Below are positions 1 through 11,238 of a stretch of 64,000 nt of DNA, piece by piece. The first letter of the stretch is position 1; every line of letters begins with the position of its first letter. The DNA lies in the NCBI GenBank assembly GCA_011033025.1, contig WFMF01000003.1, forward strand, positions 1,271,483 through 1,335,482. Reading direction: 5' to 3'. The translations under genes and the position numbers were made by a program. The notes under the pieces are model-generated. The model saw only the letters and a program-made list of their open reading frames with translations. It ran no database searches and was not told the DNA's origin. The DNA is from Beroe forskalii. Its lineage: Eukaryota; Ctenophora; Nuda; Beroida; Beroidae.

Positions 1-104
1 ACGTAAAGCTGACCTTTGCGAAATTAAGGATAGACTCAATGAATTCACAATGAAGCTACTGAAATTATTTCGTAGATTTTTCGGCTGAATTTTCATTTCC
101 TCAG

Positions 105-935
105 CTTCGACCCCGAACAAGCATCTTCAAAAGCGGCTAGAGAGAGCATTCAACGTGCTGAGTGTTCAGTACACAGAGAACAACGTGGCGGAAACGAGAG
201 ATGAGCACCTTCTGCTGTATGGAATGAAGGTAAAATACTTGGGTTGGGCTAAAAATATATAATGCTACCTATTGCCAACATTGTGTATATTTGACTTTAT
301 GGTTTCGTAAACCAGAGGTACTCTTCTTCATAATTTCAAATAACCCTCTGCCATATAATTTCAGCCGGCAACCAAAAGCAAGCCTACCCCTCCGTCCCAG
401 ACTTCAGCAGGCAAATCAAAGAAAATAACCTCCAAGATGGAGTTCGATGGGTGCATCTTCAACACAAAGTCGGTAGAGGCGGAGGAAAAGAAGAGGAAAC
501 CATTCCCAGCATTTGGTAAATAGTCCCAAATATTCTGACAACCGGTGACAACCTCGAGTACACCTTTTGAATCGAAGTGACAAATTCATTTCTCTCTCAG
601 GGATCAGATCAAGTGAGTCACACCAAATGTACGGCAACAAAACCAAGCTGTACGGTGAAGATGTCATCATCACACAAACCGATGCTCAAGCAACATCTCC
701 AGGTTGCCACAGCAACCAAACCACCTGCAGCAGTTGCCATAGCAACACTACACCATGTTTGTGTACTACCCAGGACACCACTGAGGCAGTAACCTCGTCC
801 TCCTCAACAACATCGCCCAACTGTGCCAAGTCAAGTCCTACAGCTGGTAACTCCAGGAAGTACTCCATCTTCAAGTCAGGGGGTGTTCAAACCCCACTCT
901 ACACTTTCAGTGGTAGGAGTTCAGAGGGTACTTAG
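105..935 (+). CDS. Last three exons of an unrecognised protein gene
   Basis: I do not recognise this protein. Three exons join in frame: 105-229, 365-515 and 601-935 (stop TAG). Each intron has a GT donor and a pyrimidine-rich AG acceptor, and the phases agree at both junctions. The first exon encodes a charged, probably helical stretch beginning STPNKHLQKRLERAF. The middle exon is Lys/Pro-rich and contains KMEFDGCIFNT. The last exon encodes a Ser/Thr/Cys-rich tail ending in YTFSGRSSEGT. A GTAAAG at position 3 may be the donor of the preceding exon. The upstream part of the gene lies outside the window. It converges on GOLGA2, with about 670 bp between the two stop codons. A nuclear or cytoskeletal protein is possible from composition alone, but I assign no function. 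Confidence 0.7.
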
Positions 936-1601
936 TCCACCCTCAACTTGCACCTTCGTTAAGAAGACCAACAGACGACATACCGAGTGGAAAAGTGAAT
1001 AGATGGAGTGTCAGGGAGGAAAAGTGGGGTGGAAAGAGTAGGGGTTACAAACACGCATTTTATGGAATTGCTGAAAATGGGAATTAATCTTCAAATGTAA
1101 AATATGGATCTTAGTGTTTACATTATATCTAACAGTCATATTCCGAACTCATATCTTTAAATGGTTTACATAAAACAAAATTCAGGGGTTCTACTAATGG
1201 GTTAGCGGTAATTCGGTCTACTGAGAAAGGCACTAGAACGGAATTTGCAGAATTAAATATGCAAACTATCCTTCTATGGCAAAAACGGCCATTCATAAAA
1301 TGCTTACGTCATTCCAGTACTTATAATATCCTACAGTCCACATCATTTTACATCGGAATAATATTTACAAAAACTGTCGGGATTGTCTTATTACAAACTT
1401 TTCGGGATTAACAGAACTGTTTCACATAATCTCAATTCAAAATGCTTTTTATCTTTGGAATGAACTTCCTAAATAACACTACTGGAAATAACATAAAATC
1501 AGATTAATGAAACTAATGGAAATATAATCAACAAAGTCCATGCCGGAACCTACAATCTAAGAGATCTTGGTCTTATTTCTAGATTTGCCCAGATCGCCCA
1601 G
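936..1601. other. Intergenic spacer between convergent 3' ends
   Basis: This AT-rich stretch separates the stop codon of the first + strand gene from the stop codon of GOLGA2 on the - strand. It should hold both 3' untranslated regions. I see no open frame, structured RNA or obvious repeat in it. Confidence 0.6.
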
Positions 1602-4600
1602 CTAGATATTCTTAACGGGTCCTCGACTCCCCGAATAAACCGGTCCATTGACCATCTCTGGTAGAACATGGTCAGTTCGCAACCTCAACTTCCCAATAAT
1701 CTCGAGCATTTCATCGCGAGTGGTACTCATGATGCTCAGAGTGCTGACGTTGGATGAGATGGAGTCTGACCGCTGCCTTCCACCTCCAGTGGTGTTGGTT
1801 GGTGGGACGAGGTCGGGAGGGGTCTCGTCCATACAGGGCAGTTCCGAGATTAGGAGTTGTAGTCTACTTATGTGAGCCTGAAATGATGTAAGGAGATGAC
1901 CTTAAGTTCTAGAAATTGATAAATGCCCAAATTTATTATCGCGTATCTTCAGTAATTGACACAGTCCTAATGAAACAAATATTGTGTTATGCGTGTGATA
2001 AGAATTATGTCATCCGATATGAGTGAAATGTGTAAATTATCGATTAAATCAATTAAATCATACACAAATCCACACGTTACGATATAAAAACGTGCGTGGA
2101 AAACGTCACCAGAAATTGCTATAAATTACAGGTTACATGCGCGGCTGTCGTTGCGCGTTACACATACACATACAAAACTGTGAGACCGCCCGAAAATAAG
2201 CATTTGCTTAACATCGAAATAAGCTTGTTTTTAAAATCAGCAATTAGCTACAACAGCAAAATCAGCAGAAATCTGAAACAAGGAAAATCAGCACCCAGCG
2301 ATTGTAATCACCTGCATATCGGATCTTTCATTTAACAGTTTATTGATAAAATCATCCTTTTGTTGGAATTTCATTTGTAATGCTTGTCGTTGTGACTGAT
2401 ACAAGGAGATATACTCCCCTGAAATACAGAACTTTATTTCAGATGCTTTTCTTTGAGCTGCCAATATTCGAATTTAGAATTCATCTTAATGAGCCAAGAG
2501 ATTTTAAAATACAGCTAGGTTCTTAATTTGAAGAATATTTCAAGAAATTCATTCATGAAATTTTGGATCGTTCTAACAAACAAAAGCATCATCGCAAGCA
2601 AAAAGTCAAGGAATAATACCTATAGTATCAGTTTCGCCTTCAAGTAGGACATTCCGATATTCAACATCCTTCAACTTTTCAATTAGGTTCGCATTATCCT
2701 TCATAACATTTGCAAACTTTAACTGAAAGAAATAGACAAGTCAACGACCTTGAGAAAAGAAGAATAGAGAACTCAAATATAGTTAACGTAAGGTCGTAAG
2801 GAGACTCAAACATCAGAAGTAGTAAACAGCTAATTTCAAAAGCAGAGTTCACTGAAAGTTCATTTAACTGTAGTTTCTGCATGTGTCGCAAGTATTCATC
2901 CCCTTCACTCCCCTTCGCAGCTAGCATCTTCAGCTTTGCTTCAAACTCCTGTTCTGTAGACTCCATACCCGCCTTCATATCCTTACACGAGGCGCTATCC
3001 TCGTTATCAACTGCCTCGTTATCATTATCCTCACGAGCATTAGCCTCACGCCTCGTGTTGTTTTCCTTATCTTTTGTAGCAGATAAATCTCCCATCCTTT
3101 GGAATTGCCCGGCTGATGTGATAGAAATACTATCCTCCCCTACATCTGCCTGTGACTGAGCATCTTGCGGAGTAGTATGGTAGGGATCACTGCCGTTCTG
3201 TCCTATTTGTCCACTTATCAAACTCTCCGATCGTACCCTCAGATCGCTCTCACTTTGCGTATCGTAGTGTTGCGTCGCCAGGTACATGTGTAGTTTCTGT
3301 ATGACTTGCGATTGTCGGACGATTTCCTGCTGGTAGCGTTGTGTTGTTCGTTCGTGGTCTTCTGTTGTGCGAGATAGCTGCATTTCAAGCACTCTCACGT
3401 GGGCTTGGAGCTTTCGTTCAGCTTTTGTTTGACTTTCTTCTGCATTACAATTGGTTTCAAATTGAACCGGTGAAAGGGTTAACTGGTTTCAGGAAAAATG
3501 GTGTCAGATTAAAATGGTTTCAGGAAGAATATTGAACCAGTGTCAAGTGACCGGATGTCACAAAAAACTGTTATCAAAGAGCACTGTTCATCCCATACCT
3601 GTAACAGTTGCCGAAGCATCCTCCTCTTCAGTATCTGAGTCTGCCCCCGCCTCTATCTTAACAATCTCCTCCTCTAGCTGCTGCAACGTACTCTTCAAAC
3701 ACTCTCTCTCCTCCTCCCAACACTGCACTTCTTCCTTGTCTTCCACTGTTATTACCTGCGAGGGGAGGTTATCAGGGGTAAGAAAAGTAATTGATTGCTT
3801 TTGTTATGGAAAAATCAAAGACAATGAAGTCCTCGATGCCGTAGCAAGTCTTCACGAAAAAAGGTTTTATCGGGCATTCTCTTAAAAAAACAAACAATCA
3901 GAAGGGGAAATTGACTCAAGACAACGCCCTTCTTACTCTCCACTCGAAAATTCTACAGAACAAACTCACAGAAAGTTCATCAGATTGAGTTCGTTTCCTT
4001 TGTCTTATTTCCTGCGCTTCTTTCTGTACTTCCTTAGTCATCTCGTTGTAGAGCCTAGGGACAATAATAATAGTGTTATGATTATATTATAAACAGAGTG
4101 ATGGTTTTGTTGAGCTAATATTTACACAGAAGCTGTGAATAACAATGCCTCATCACGTCTGTTTAAGTGCAGTGATAAGTATGTAAACACTATGTAAACA
4201 AAATATAACACATAAAAAATTGCGCAGGTTTAAATTAAAAGAACAATTTATTATCATCATTGTTCAAGACTTAGCGATGTGACACCATCAATTCACCATT
4301 CTAAACCCTGATAATTACGTCATCTCCCTCCAAACCTGCTGAGTTCGGCCATGTAGTGTGAGTGTAGTTCCTCTTCCCTTGCCTTCAGATCAGATGCTCC
4401 TTTGTTTGTGACCTGTGAGCATGGAGTGTTAGGAGCATACAGTATTGTACTGTGGTGGGGGTTGTTGAGACTATAATTGACACGAGGTTGGTTAGTTGGT
4501 AGCTTTCAAATAGCATAAAGTAATCGTCTTCAGCCAGGGTGAATGATGTGGGCACATGGTAACAGTGGTGATGGAAATGTGAGTATGTGCGTGCATGGGT

Positions 4601-7600
4601 CGAATGTCGGTGATTGTAGTGATGTGTGTTTAAGGAGCAAACAAAATGTGAGGCTAACTATAAATGGTAAAGAAAACAAAAGTGACATCCAAATTTAAAG
4701 TTTATTCTTTAATATTCCCCAAATATTCCCCTCACCTGAAGTTCTGCTGGAGCTCAGACAACTGGCTCCTCAACGCCTCCACCTCGTCCCCATGAGATGT
4801 CTGAATGTCCGTGATGTACTGTTTGAACTGCTTGGTTTGAGATGATATTCTCTCCTCTAGAGTCCCGATCTGTTCTCTGAGGTGCTCCTCGTAGTAACGA
4901 TCCAGGAACTCACGCTGCTTCTCCCGCTCTAGTCTGGGGGAGGATAGGGATCAAATCTGTGGAAGAATAGTCTCAAGTCTAAACAATCGCTTATCAAAAG
5001 CACCATGTTTCAGAAAGCTATTTTAACTTTCGTACAGTATAAACCCACTCGAATTTGACGCCGCAACTGATCAAACCGAGGGTAAATACCATTAGAAGTT
5101 CGAAGCCCGAAAATGTTCATGAACCTCACCTCTCAGTAGCTAGCATGTCCTGTATCCTCTTCTCCACTGCCTCAGGCTGGTACTGTCTCTCCAGCCTCCT
5201 CACTTGCTCCTCTAACTCTACTTCTCTTTCAGACCGGGGTCCACTGACAGATGTCAGGGAGGCTACCTTCTCTTGTAGGGCGATGTTCATTGCTTTCACA
5301 CTCTCAACCTGTGAAAGGAGTTGGGGTGTTTTTTGCCAGTTAAGAAGGTAAGTAACTAGTCTAAACCGACCGTCGATTTGTCTTAGTTTATAACTGATAA
5401 CTAACTTTCTGAAAAAATGCCACAAAATTTTTTAAAGAGATTACATAAGTTTTATAAATTACATAAGTTTTAAATTACTATACCTGAGCAGCAGAGAGCC
5501 CCAGGATAGCTTTCTCCTGCTGGATACTGTTTATCTTTTCCTTGTAATCCTTTATCTGATCCTGTAACTGCTGGATGTGCACTCTTGAGCTGGTATCTTC
5601 TGCAAATGGGGGTACTGAGTACATTAATAATGCAACTTTTAAATCAATACATTAACATGCATTAAATGAAAATAAATTTCGACAGTAATCGAAGATGACG
5701 CAAATGGTACACGATTAATAATGCCACTTTCAAATCAATACATTAACATGCATTAAAATATGGAAATAAATCAATAAGACAGTAATCGAAGATGACGCAA
5801 ATGGTACACGATAAATGACTGATGAATAATGAATATAAAAGTTTTTACACTGCACATCTGATCACCACGAACATTCTCTGCCATACCGGCAGCTACCGGT
5901 TTGACAAAATGTCATGCCCAGAGATCAATGCAATATTTCCAGGAAAATCCAATGCATCCACTATGACCGATTATGCTCGATTCTACCTAGATCTGAGTAA
6001 ATATAGCCCAAATCCTGTCTAAATACATCACATACCGAGAATGCTGTCCTCAGATGATGGAACCTTCTTCTCCTCTTCCAGACGATTAACTCGGTCCTTA
6101 GCTTCAGCCAGCTCCATCATCAGAGATGCTACCTTAGAGGACAACTCCTGAACCTGAGATAATACGTAGTTAACTTTTTATAGAAATATATATCTAAGAT
6201 GGAGAACTGAAAAAACTGTCAAACTCGTTTACTACAGTAATTGGATTGGGCAACAAGTAAAATGATTCATGGAGATTGAAGCCCGAAAGAACAACTTTAT
6301 GAGTCCTGTCAAGTAAGGCAGAGTTCAGAAATAGATTTTGAACTTAAAGAAAACCTCGTTTGCCAGTGCCGCATTAGTGTCGCTAGTCTTCATGAGTTTG
6401 TCCTGGAGCTCTATCATATGGTCCTTCAGCTGCTTGTTCTGCCCCATGGCACGGCTGATGGTGGCTTTGTCGTTGTTGATTTGGGTGAGGAGTGAAGCTT
6501 GGTCCACGTGGGTTTCCTGGATAAAGTAGGGGTGTGTATTATGGACAAATGGAATATCAAATTACTTCCTAAAATCATTATCTAAAAAACTAATTATTTA
6601 GTTTTCACCCAATGTGACTTGGAGGCTGAATTTTGGAAACTTGCCAAGACAGATGGCTTTAGGATCAATACTTTAAGTCTCAAGTGGTATATCTCAAGTC
6701 TCATCACTCATGGTTTGAATGTTGAATGTTTGGTCTGGTGTTTTGGTTAGGACTTAGGAGCTACTATGATCAATGAGATCTGATACATCTTGATCAGTTG
6801 AGTCTTGAGAAGTCACGTGACCATGGTTAATCACGTGACCCTAAAGGTCCCTCGGTATCACGTGACCCTTACAAGAGTTCTCACTAAACCTAATCACAAA
6901 GATTGAGGCGCATGATGGTGGACAAGACATGATTGGGTTCTGATCAGGTGAGTGTCTCATCACCCAGAATGTACTTGTTCATGTGAGAACAAACAAGAAT
7001 CGCTGATTAGATCCCCTGGGAACCTTCCTGATTGTGAAGGGTATATAAACCCAGAAGATTCAGATAGCACATCATCATTTCCTCTCCCAACTAAATCAGA
7101 CATGTGTCGACACTGTGGAGCAGCAAACCCTGAATGGAGTCTCGGAGTAATGGTCCCTATCCCCGACCTTCCCCTCGTCTTCAAGTCACAACCCAACTGG
7201 AACTTCGAGCAGAAGATCTATGGGCAGAACGTGGTGGTGACGGAGCGGAGCAGGCCCACACAGACAGGACGGACAGGTGTCACGACGCGGAGGGGCGGTT
7301 CCCAGACGCCAAGACCACTTCCTGGTTCGGGAGATATTCCACTGCCCGGGGAAGCAGTACAACTGCTCGCCCAGACTGCGCTGCACTGGACGCCGGAGAC
7401 ACTGCTACGCCCTCTGCAAAGTTACCGTACAGCGCGAAGAAGGAGGTGGCTACAGAGTTTGTTGGCTCCTACGGCACTGGGGACATGATGCGAGCAGAGG
7501 TTCCTCTCTCCCAGCTCTACCCCACTGTAGGGCAGACAGTCTCCAGGGCAGCAAGGAGGGAAGAGGAAGAGGAGGAGGAGTCCAGCAGTTCACACCACTC

Positions 7601-10600
7601 CCCTCCTCTCTAGTCCTCCTGGGCACATCTTATGACATCCAGCACCAGCCCCTGGGTACATCCAGCAGACACCAGCCCTGACTACCTGCTGCACCAACAG
7701 ATGCTGACAACTCCCTCTCCACAGGACTTCTACATTCCTCAGCATCAGATTGAGTCCACCTACCCTACCTCTCAGTTCCAGACAGACAACTTCTGGAACA
7801 CAGCAGAGATCCTCTTCAGTCAGAACCTTCCCAGATGGCAGCTGATTACAACTACATCCCCTACTACACCCCACCCTTCCACTCATCATACGAGCTTACT
7901 CAGCTGGAGCCTCAACCCAAGAGATCCCGCCTGGAGGAAAACACTCTGACCCACCTCCCCCCACTCCACACATCCCAGAGACTCTGACCCACCTCCCTAC
8001 CCCACCCCTCCCTGAGATGCCTTTGACCCACCTGTCTACCCCATCCCTCCCAGAAATCCCGCTGTCCCACCCACCCCCTCAGACCACCTCCTCAGCTACT
8101 TCAGACTCTTTCACACCTGCTGCAGAACTCTGGAGACCCTACCTCAGCCCAACATCAGACTCAGCTGCTGAACCCCTACCACAACCAGCAGCTGAACCCC
8201 TACCACAACCAGCACCTGAAATCCTGGAGCTGCCAGTCAAACAGGAACCTTCCTTGCCAGTCAAACAGGAGTTTGTGCTGACAGCCGATCCTCTACAGTT
8301 CGAGCATGGGAACACCTTCTTTACTTTTGACTTTGAGTGAAATGTGTTTTTGGATGTAATGTGATTTTATAATGGTATATTGTTGATTTAAGATTGCAAT
8401 GTAAAATAGATTATATGTTCCCAGGGAATTTTCCAATGTTAAATATACTTTCTCGTGATATGAAATCAATATGTTGTTTAGAAATTTGCTCTTGATGAGT
8501 TCCTGTTATCAAATCATGATCTGGTATTTCTAACTAATTACAATTGAATATTCAAATACTGTGATTAAAAACGATGTTCAACTTCTCAAGAAATTTATCA
8601 ACTAACAAAGTACGAAAGTCTATTAGATCCCCAACCTTGAATTTATCAAGTTCTTTCTGAACACTGAGAGTTTGAATCATCTGCTCTTCCAGAGCGGTCT
8701 CTAAAGTCTCTTTCTGTTTCTGGAGATCAGCCAACTGTTTCCTTGTCTGTTTGTCAGATTGTCTGTCTGTCTGTTTATCGGATTGTCTGTCTGTTTGGGG
8801 CTTAGAAGTCGGAGGTTGCTGCTGAGTGGTGTCTTCAGATGGAGGAGGAACAACAGTATCTTCTACCTATGAATGTAATCAATGTAGATAATGAGATAGC
8901 AGTACGGGTAGCAATATCAAACATTTGTGTGAATAATAATTCCATGTTGCATCACGAATTGATGTGTATCTGTTACTCTGTAAGTATACGGAGATATAGT
9001 TGCAGCACATATTTACTGCCTATCATTAGAAGCTTTTAGCAGGAAACACAACAATTAATTTCGATCATCGACATTCGATGATTACTACACAAAATTTGCC
9101 GTTAATTTCTTGATCACTCACCACAATCTTCTTTCTCCTTCTTCTTCTTCTTCCTCACTGAGTTCTGTTGTCTGGTTTACAGCAGACAGGGAGGAAACAG
9201 TCTCTTGCAGACTCCTTATCTCATCTTCCCTGTTCTTCAGATCAGCTTCTAAAACTAGTGATTGAGAGTTTAAAAAACACATGAATATTATATACTGTCG
9301 TCTCAGTTTGTGTGTCCTAATGAAAGATAATTCCAGTATCACCATACATGACTTAATCAATCATGACTTATTCAATCAATTGGAATAATTGCAAAAATCA
9401 CGGAAGAACTTTTTTCATAATTGGCCCTGATAACGGTGCTACTCTATCACCGGCTCCCACAGTTACCTGATATCCTCTGTTTAGCCAGCGTATCCTGGTG
9501 ACTGAGTCTTCCAGCCAGCGTATCACACTGCGTCTCCTTAGCAACCAGTGTACTCCTTACACTCTCCAACTCTTTAGTTAGACGTGCTACGTCATCTTCC
9601 AATCTCATGACGTCGTCATTGCGTTTGAAAGGGTTGGGAACCGAGGACATGTCGTTCTGAACTTGAGCCTGGAGACGTGTACAGCTACGTTAACTTAGAG
9701 AATAATTACGGCAAAACATCATTCGATTGCAAGATATTGACAAATATTTTGTGACGATATCAATATTTCCTTCCTTGATGTATAGTTGAAAATTGATGTT
9801 TCCAACACAATCTTTCAGTATAGCCACGAGTTTTTCTTAACTTCACCAGTACCAACCTGAGACATGGATACGTTGGATAGTCTCTCATTCAACTCATTCC
9901 GTTCCAACATCAGGGAGGAGACCTCTGTTTGGAGGAGTGTGAGTTGCTCGTGGAGACTCGAGACTTGGGTGCTCAACTTGCTCTTTTCTTGGGACAGCTC
10001 CTTGTTCTCCTGGACAGATGATCGGTTAGGGTGCACCACAGCAGAAGTCTCCATCATTTTGATGAAAAACTATAGTTGATTGCTCGGAAACTATGAAAAA
10101 TGTATGCAGCGATTTCATTCGTCATATCTATGCGAGTTGACTTACTGCAAGTGAAGTGTTAAGTTGATTTTGTAATCCATTCCTCTTTTTCTCAGAAAAT
10201 GCGAAGTCGGAATTGGTTGAATGAAGTTGGGACTTGAGCACGCTAACTTGATCTGAAGGGAAAGCGGTGATATGAAAACTTCGACGATTTCTGGTAATTT
10301 AATTGGTAGACGATATTTTCTCTTCTAAATTCATCCCATTTATTTCAAAGTTACAGATCTCGCAGCCATATTTTGTCATAAAATTTTGATGAAACCCCAT
10401 TAACCTCTTAGCTGCTGAATCTCGGCATTCTGACTGTCTCTTGAGCGGAGCAGTTCTGCCTTCTCCTCAACTAGGATGTCGATGGTTTGTTGGTGGAGCG
10501 TGACATCGGACTGCTGGGATACCTGGGACTCCGAGTCGTTCTCCTGAGATCCGTTCACGTTCTGTCGAAATGGTGAAATGTTTTTAGATGATAGAGATCG

Positions 10601-10826
10601 TTAACATTTTAAGTTATCAATTTTTGGGCGATTTCAACACCCTAGGTGATTATGTAATATGTGAACGATCCCATACTAAGAAAGAACAACTATTTATCAA
10701 TAGATTCATGATTAAATCATGCCAAAGATTTTAAAAAATTACCTTTTCAAGCCGAGCACTTTTCTTCTGAAACTTCTTCAGTTTCTTTTTGGCCAAAGCA
10801 ATTTGCTCCTTGTGAGAGGTATCCAT
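1602..10826 (-). CDS. GOLGA2: GM130-type golgin (GOLGA2 orthologue), about 19 exons
   Basis: GM130 is a cis-Golgi coiled-coil tether that binds p115 near its N-terminus and GRASP65 through its extreme C-terminus. Exons, from the start: 10743-10826, 10405-10561, 10146-10252, 9857-10069, 9467-9668, 9122-9254, 8636-8866, 6355-6516, 6036-6153, 5484-5599, 5130-5308, 4736-4933, 4336-4412, 3970-4054, 3599-3755, 2853-3439, 2620-2722, 2312-2418, 1602-1877. Together they code for roughly 1,095 residues; human GM130 has about 1,000. Diagnostic matches are the basic N-terminal AKKKLKKFQKK, the block KATISRAMGQNKQLK, and the conserved GETDTIG joined across an intron to EYISLYQSQR. Most of the rest is heptad coiled coil with acidic inserts. 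The protein ends PVKNI, a hydrophobic C-terminus suited to a GRASP groove. Phases fit at all junctions except 9122/8866 and 4736/4412, so a microexon or sequence error is likely there. The 2.1-kb intron 6517-8635 hosts another gene. Confidence 0.9.
5623..5810. repeat. Two-copy tandem duplication in a GOLGA2 intron
   Basis: Two adjacent copies of a 91-97 bp unit run from about 5623 to 5713 and 5714 to 5810. Both contain AATCAATACATTAACATGCA and end GCAAATGGTACACG. They differ by a few substitutions and small indels, so the duplication is fairly recent. Confidence 0.85.
6813..6867. promoter_or_regulatory. Three identical E-box sites (TCACGTGACC)
   Basis: The 10-mer TCACGTGACC occurs three times in 55 bp, at 6813, 6831 and 6858. 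Its core CACGTG with T/C flanks is the classic site for bHLH-ZIP factors of the USF/MITF/TFE type. The cluster lies about 90 bp upstream of the + strand coding region nested in the GOLGA2 intron, so it may be that gene's promoter. That role is inferred from position only. Confidence 0.6.
6952..8340 (+). CDS. Nested intronless transcription-factor-like coding region, frame broken
   Basis: This lies inside the largest GOLGA2 intron on the opposite strand. All three + frames show protein-like stretches in succession. Frame 1 has an N-terminal part with CRHCGAANPEW and KIYGQNVVVTE. A Cys/His-rich block follows in another frame (FHCPGKQYNC, then RHWGHD near 7320-7490). A Gln/Pro/Tyr-rich part contains QDFYIPQHQ and NYIPYYTPPF, then a basic PKRSRLEE. 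The final frame has LTHL-type proline repeats and two VKQE sequences, which fit the SUMOylation consensus, and stops at 8340 after FFTFDFE. The frame changes near 7950 fall beside a run of six C, which suggests base-count errors rather than decay. The C-terminal part looks like an activation domain. The Cys/His block loosely recalls WRKY/GCM/FLYWCH zinc folds, but I cannot assign a family. No introns are obvious; the start codon is uncertain. Confidence 0.5.
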
Positions 10827-11238
10827 TTGTCATGCTCAAAGTGAAAGAAATAATTATTCATTACAAATCAATAATAAAAACTTGTACAACCTCATATTGA
10901 AATAACAGGTCAAAATTAAGTTTGAGGGTAAAAATCACCATCATTCATGTCGGTAATAATCCAAGTGAAACACAGTTTCATTCTTTAAAAGTTTAAAGGT
11001 TTGATCCAATGGTAATGAAAAATCAAAGATAACCATTGTTATGAAATAATTTATAACCATGCCAGGAAAATCATTAATAGAGCATCAAATAGGGAGAATA
11101 ATGTTGTATAAAAATCATAAAATGTGATCATCTGAAAAATAATTTTTGTTGTCCCTGATCAATATTTCACTCCTCATATAAAAAATCAAAATTTAATGTT
11201 TTATAGAATTTATATAAAAACATCCCCATTAAATTATT
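10827..11238. other. Spacer between hydrolase gene and GOLGA2
   Basis: This AT-rich stretch of about 410 bp separates the hydrolase stop from the GOLGA2 start on the same strand. Just before the GOLGA2 ATG, in the - direction, a T/C-rich run ends in an AG, which could be a splice acceptor. No gene is visible. Confidence 0.5.

Noticed and set aside
684-760. GTTGCCATAGCAAC, an RFX X-box-like sequence
   Set aside because: It lies within coding sequence of the first gene and similar GCAAC motifs are scattered in the window; a regulatory role is unsupported.
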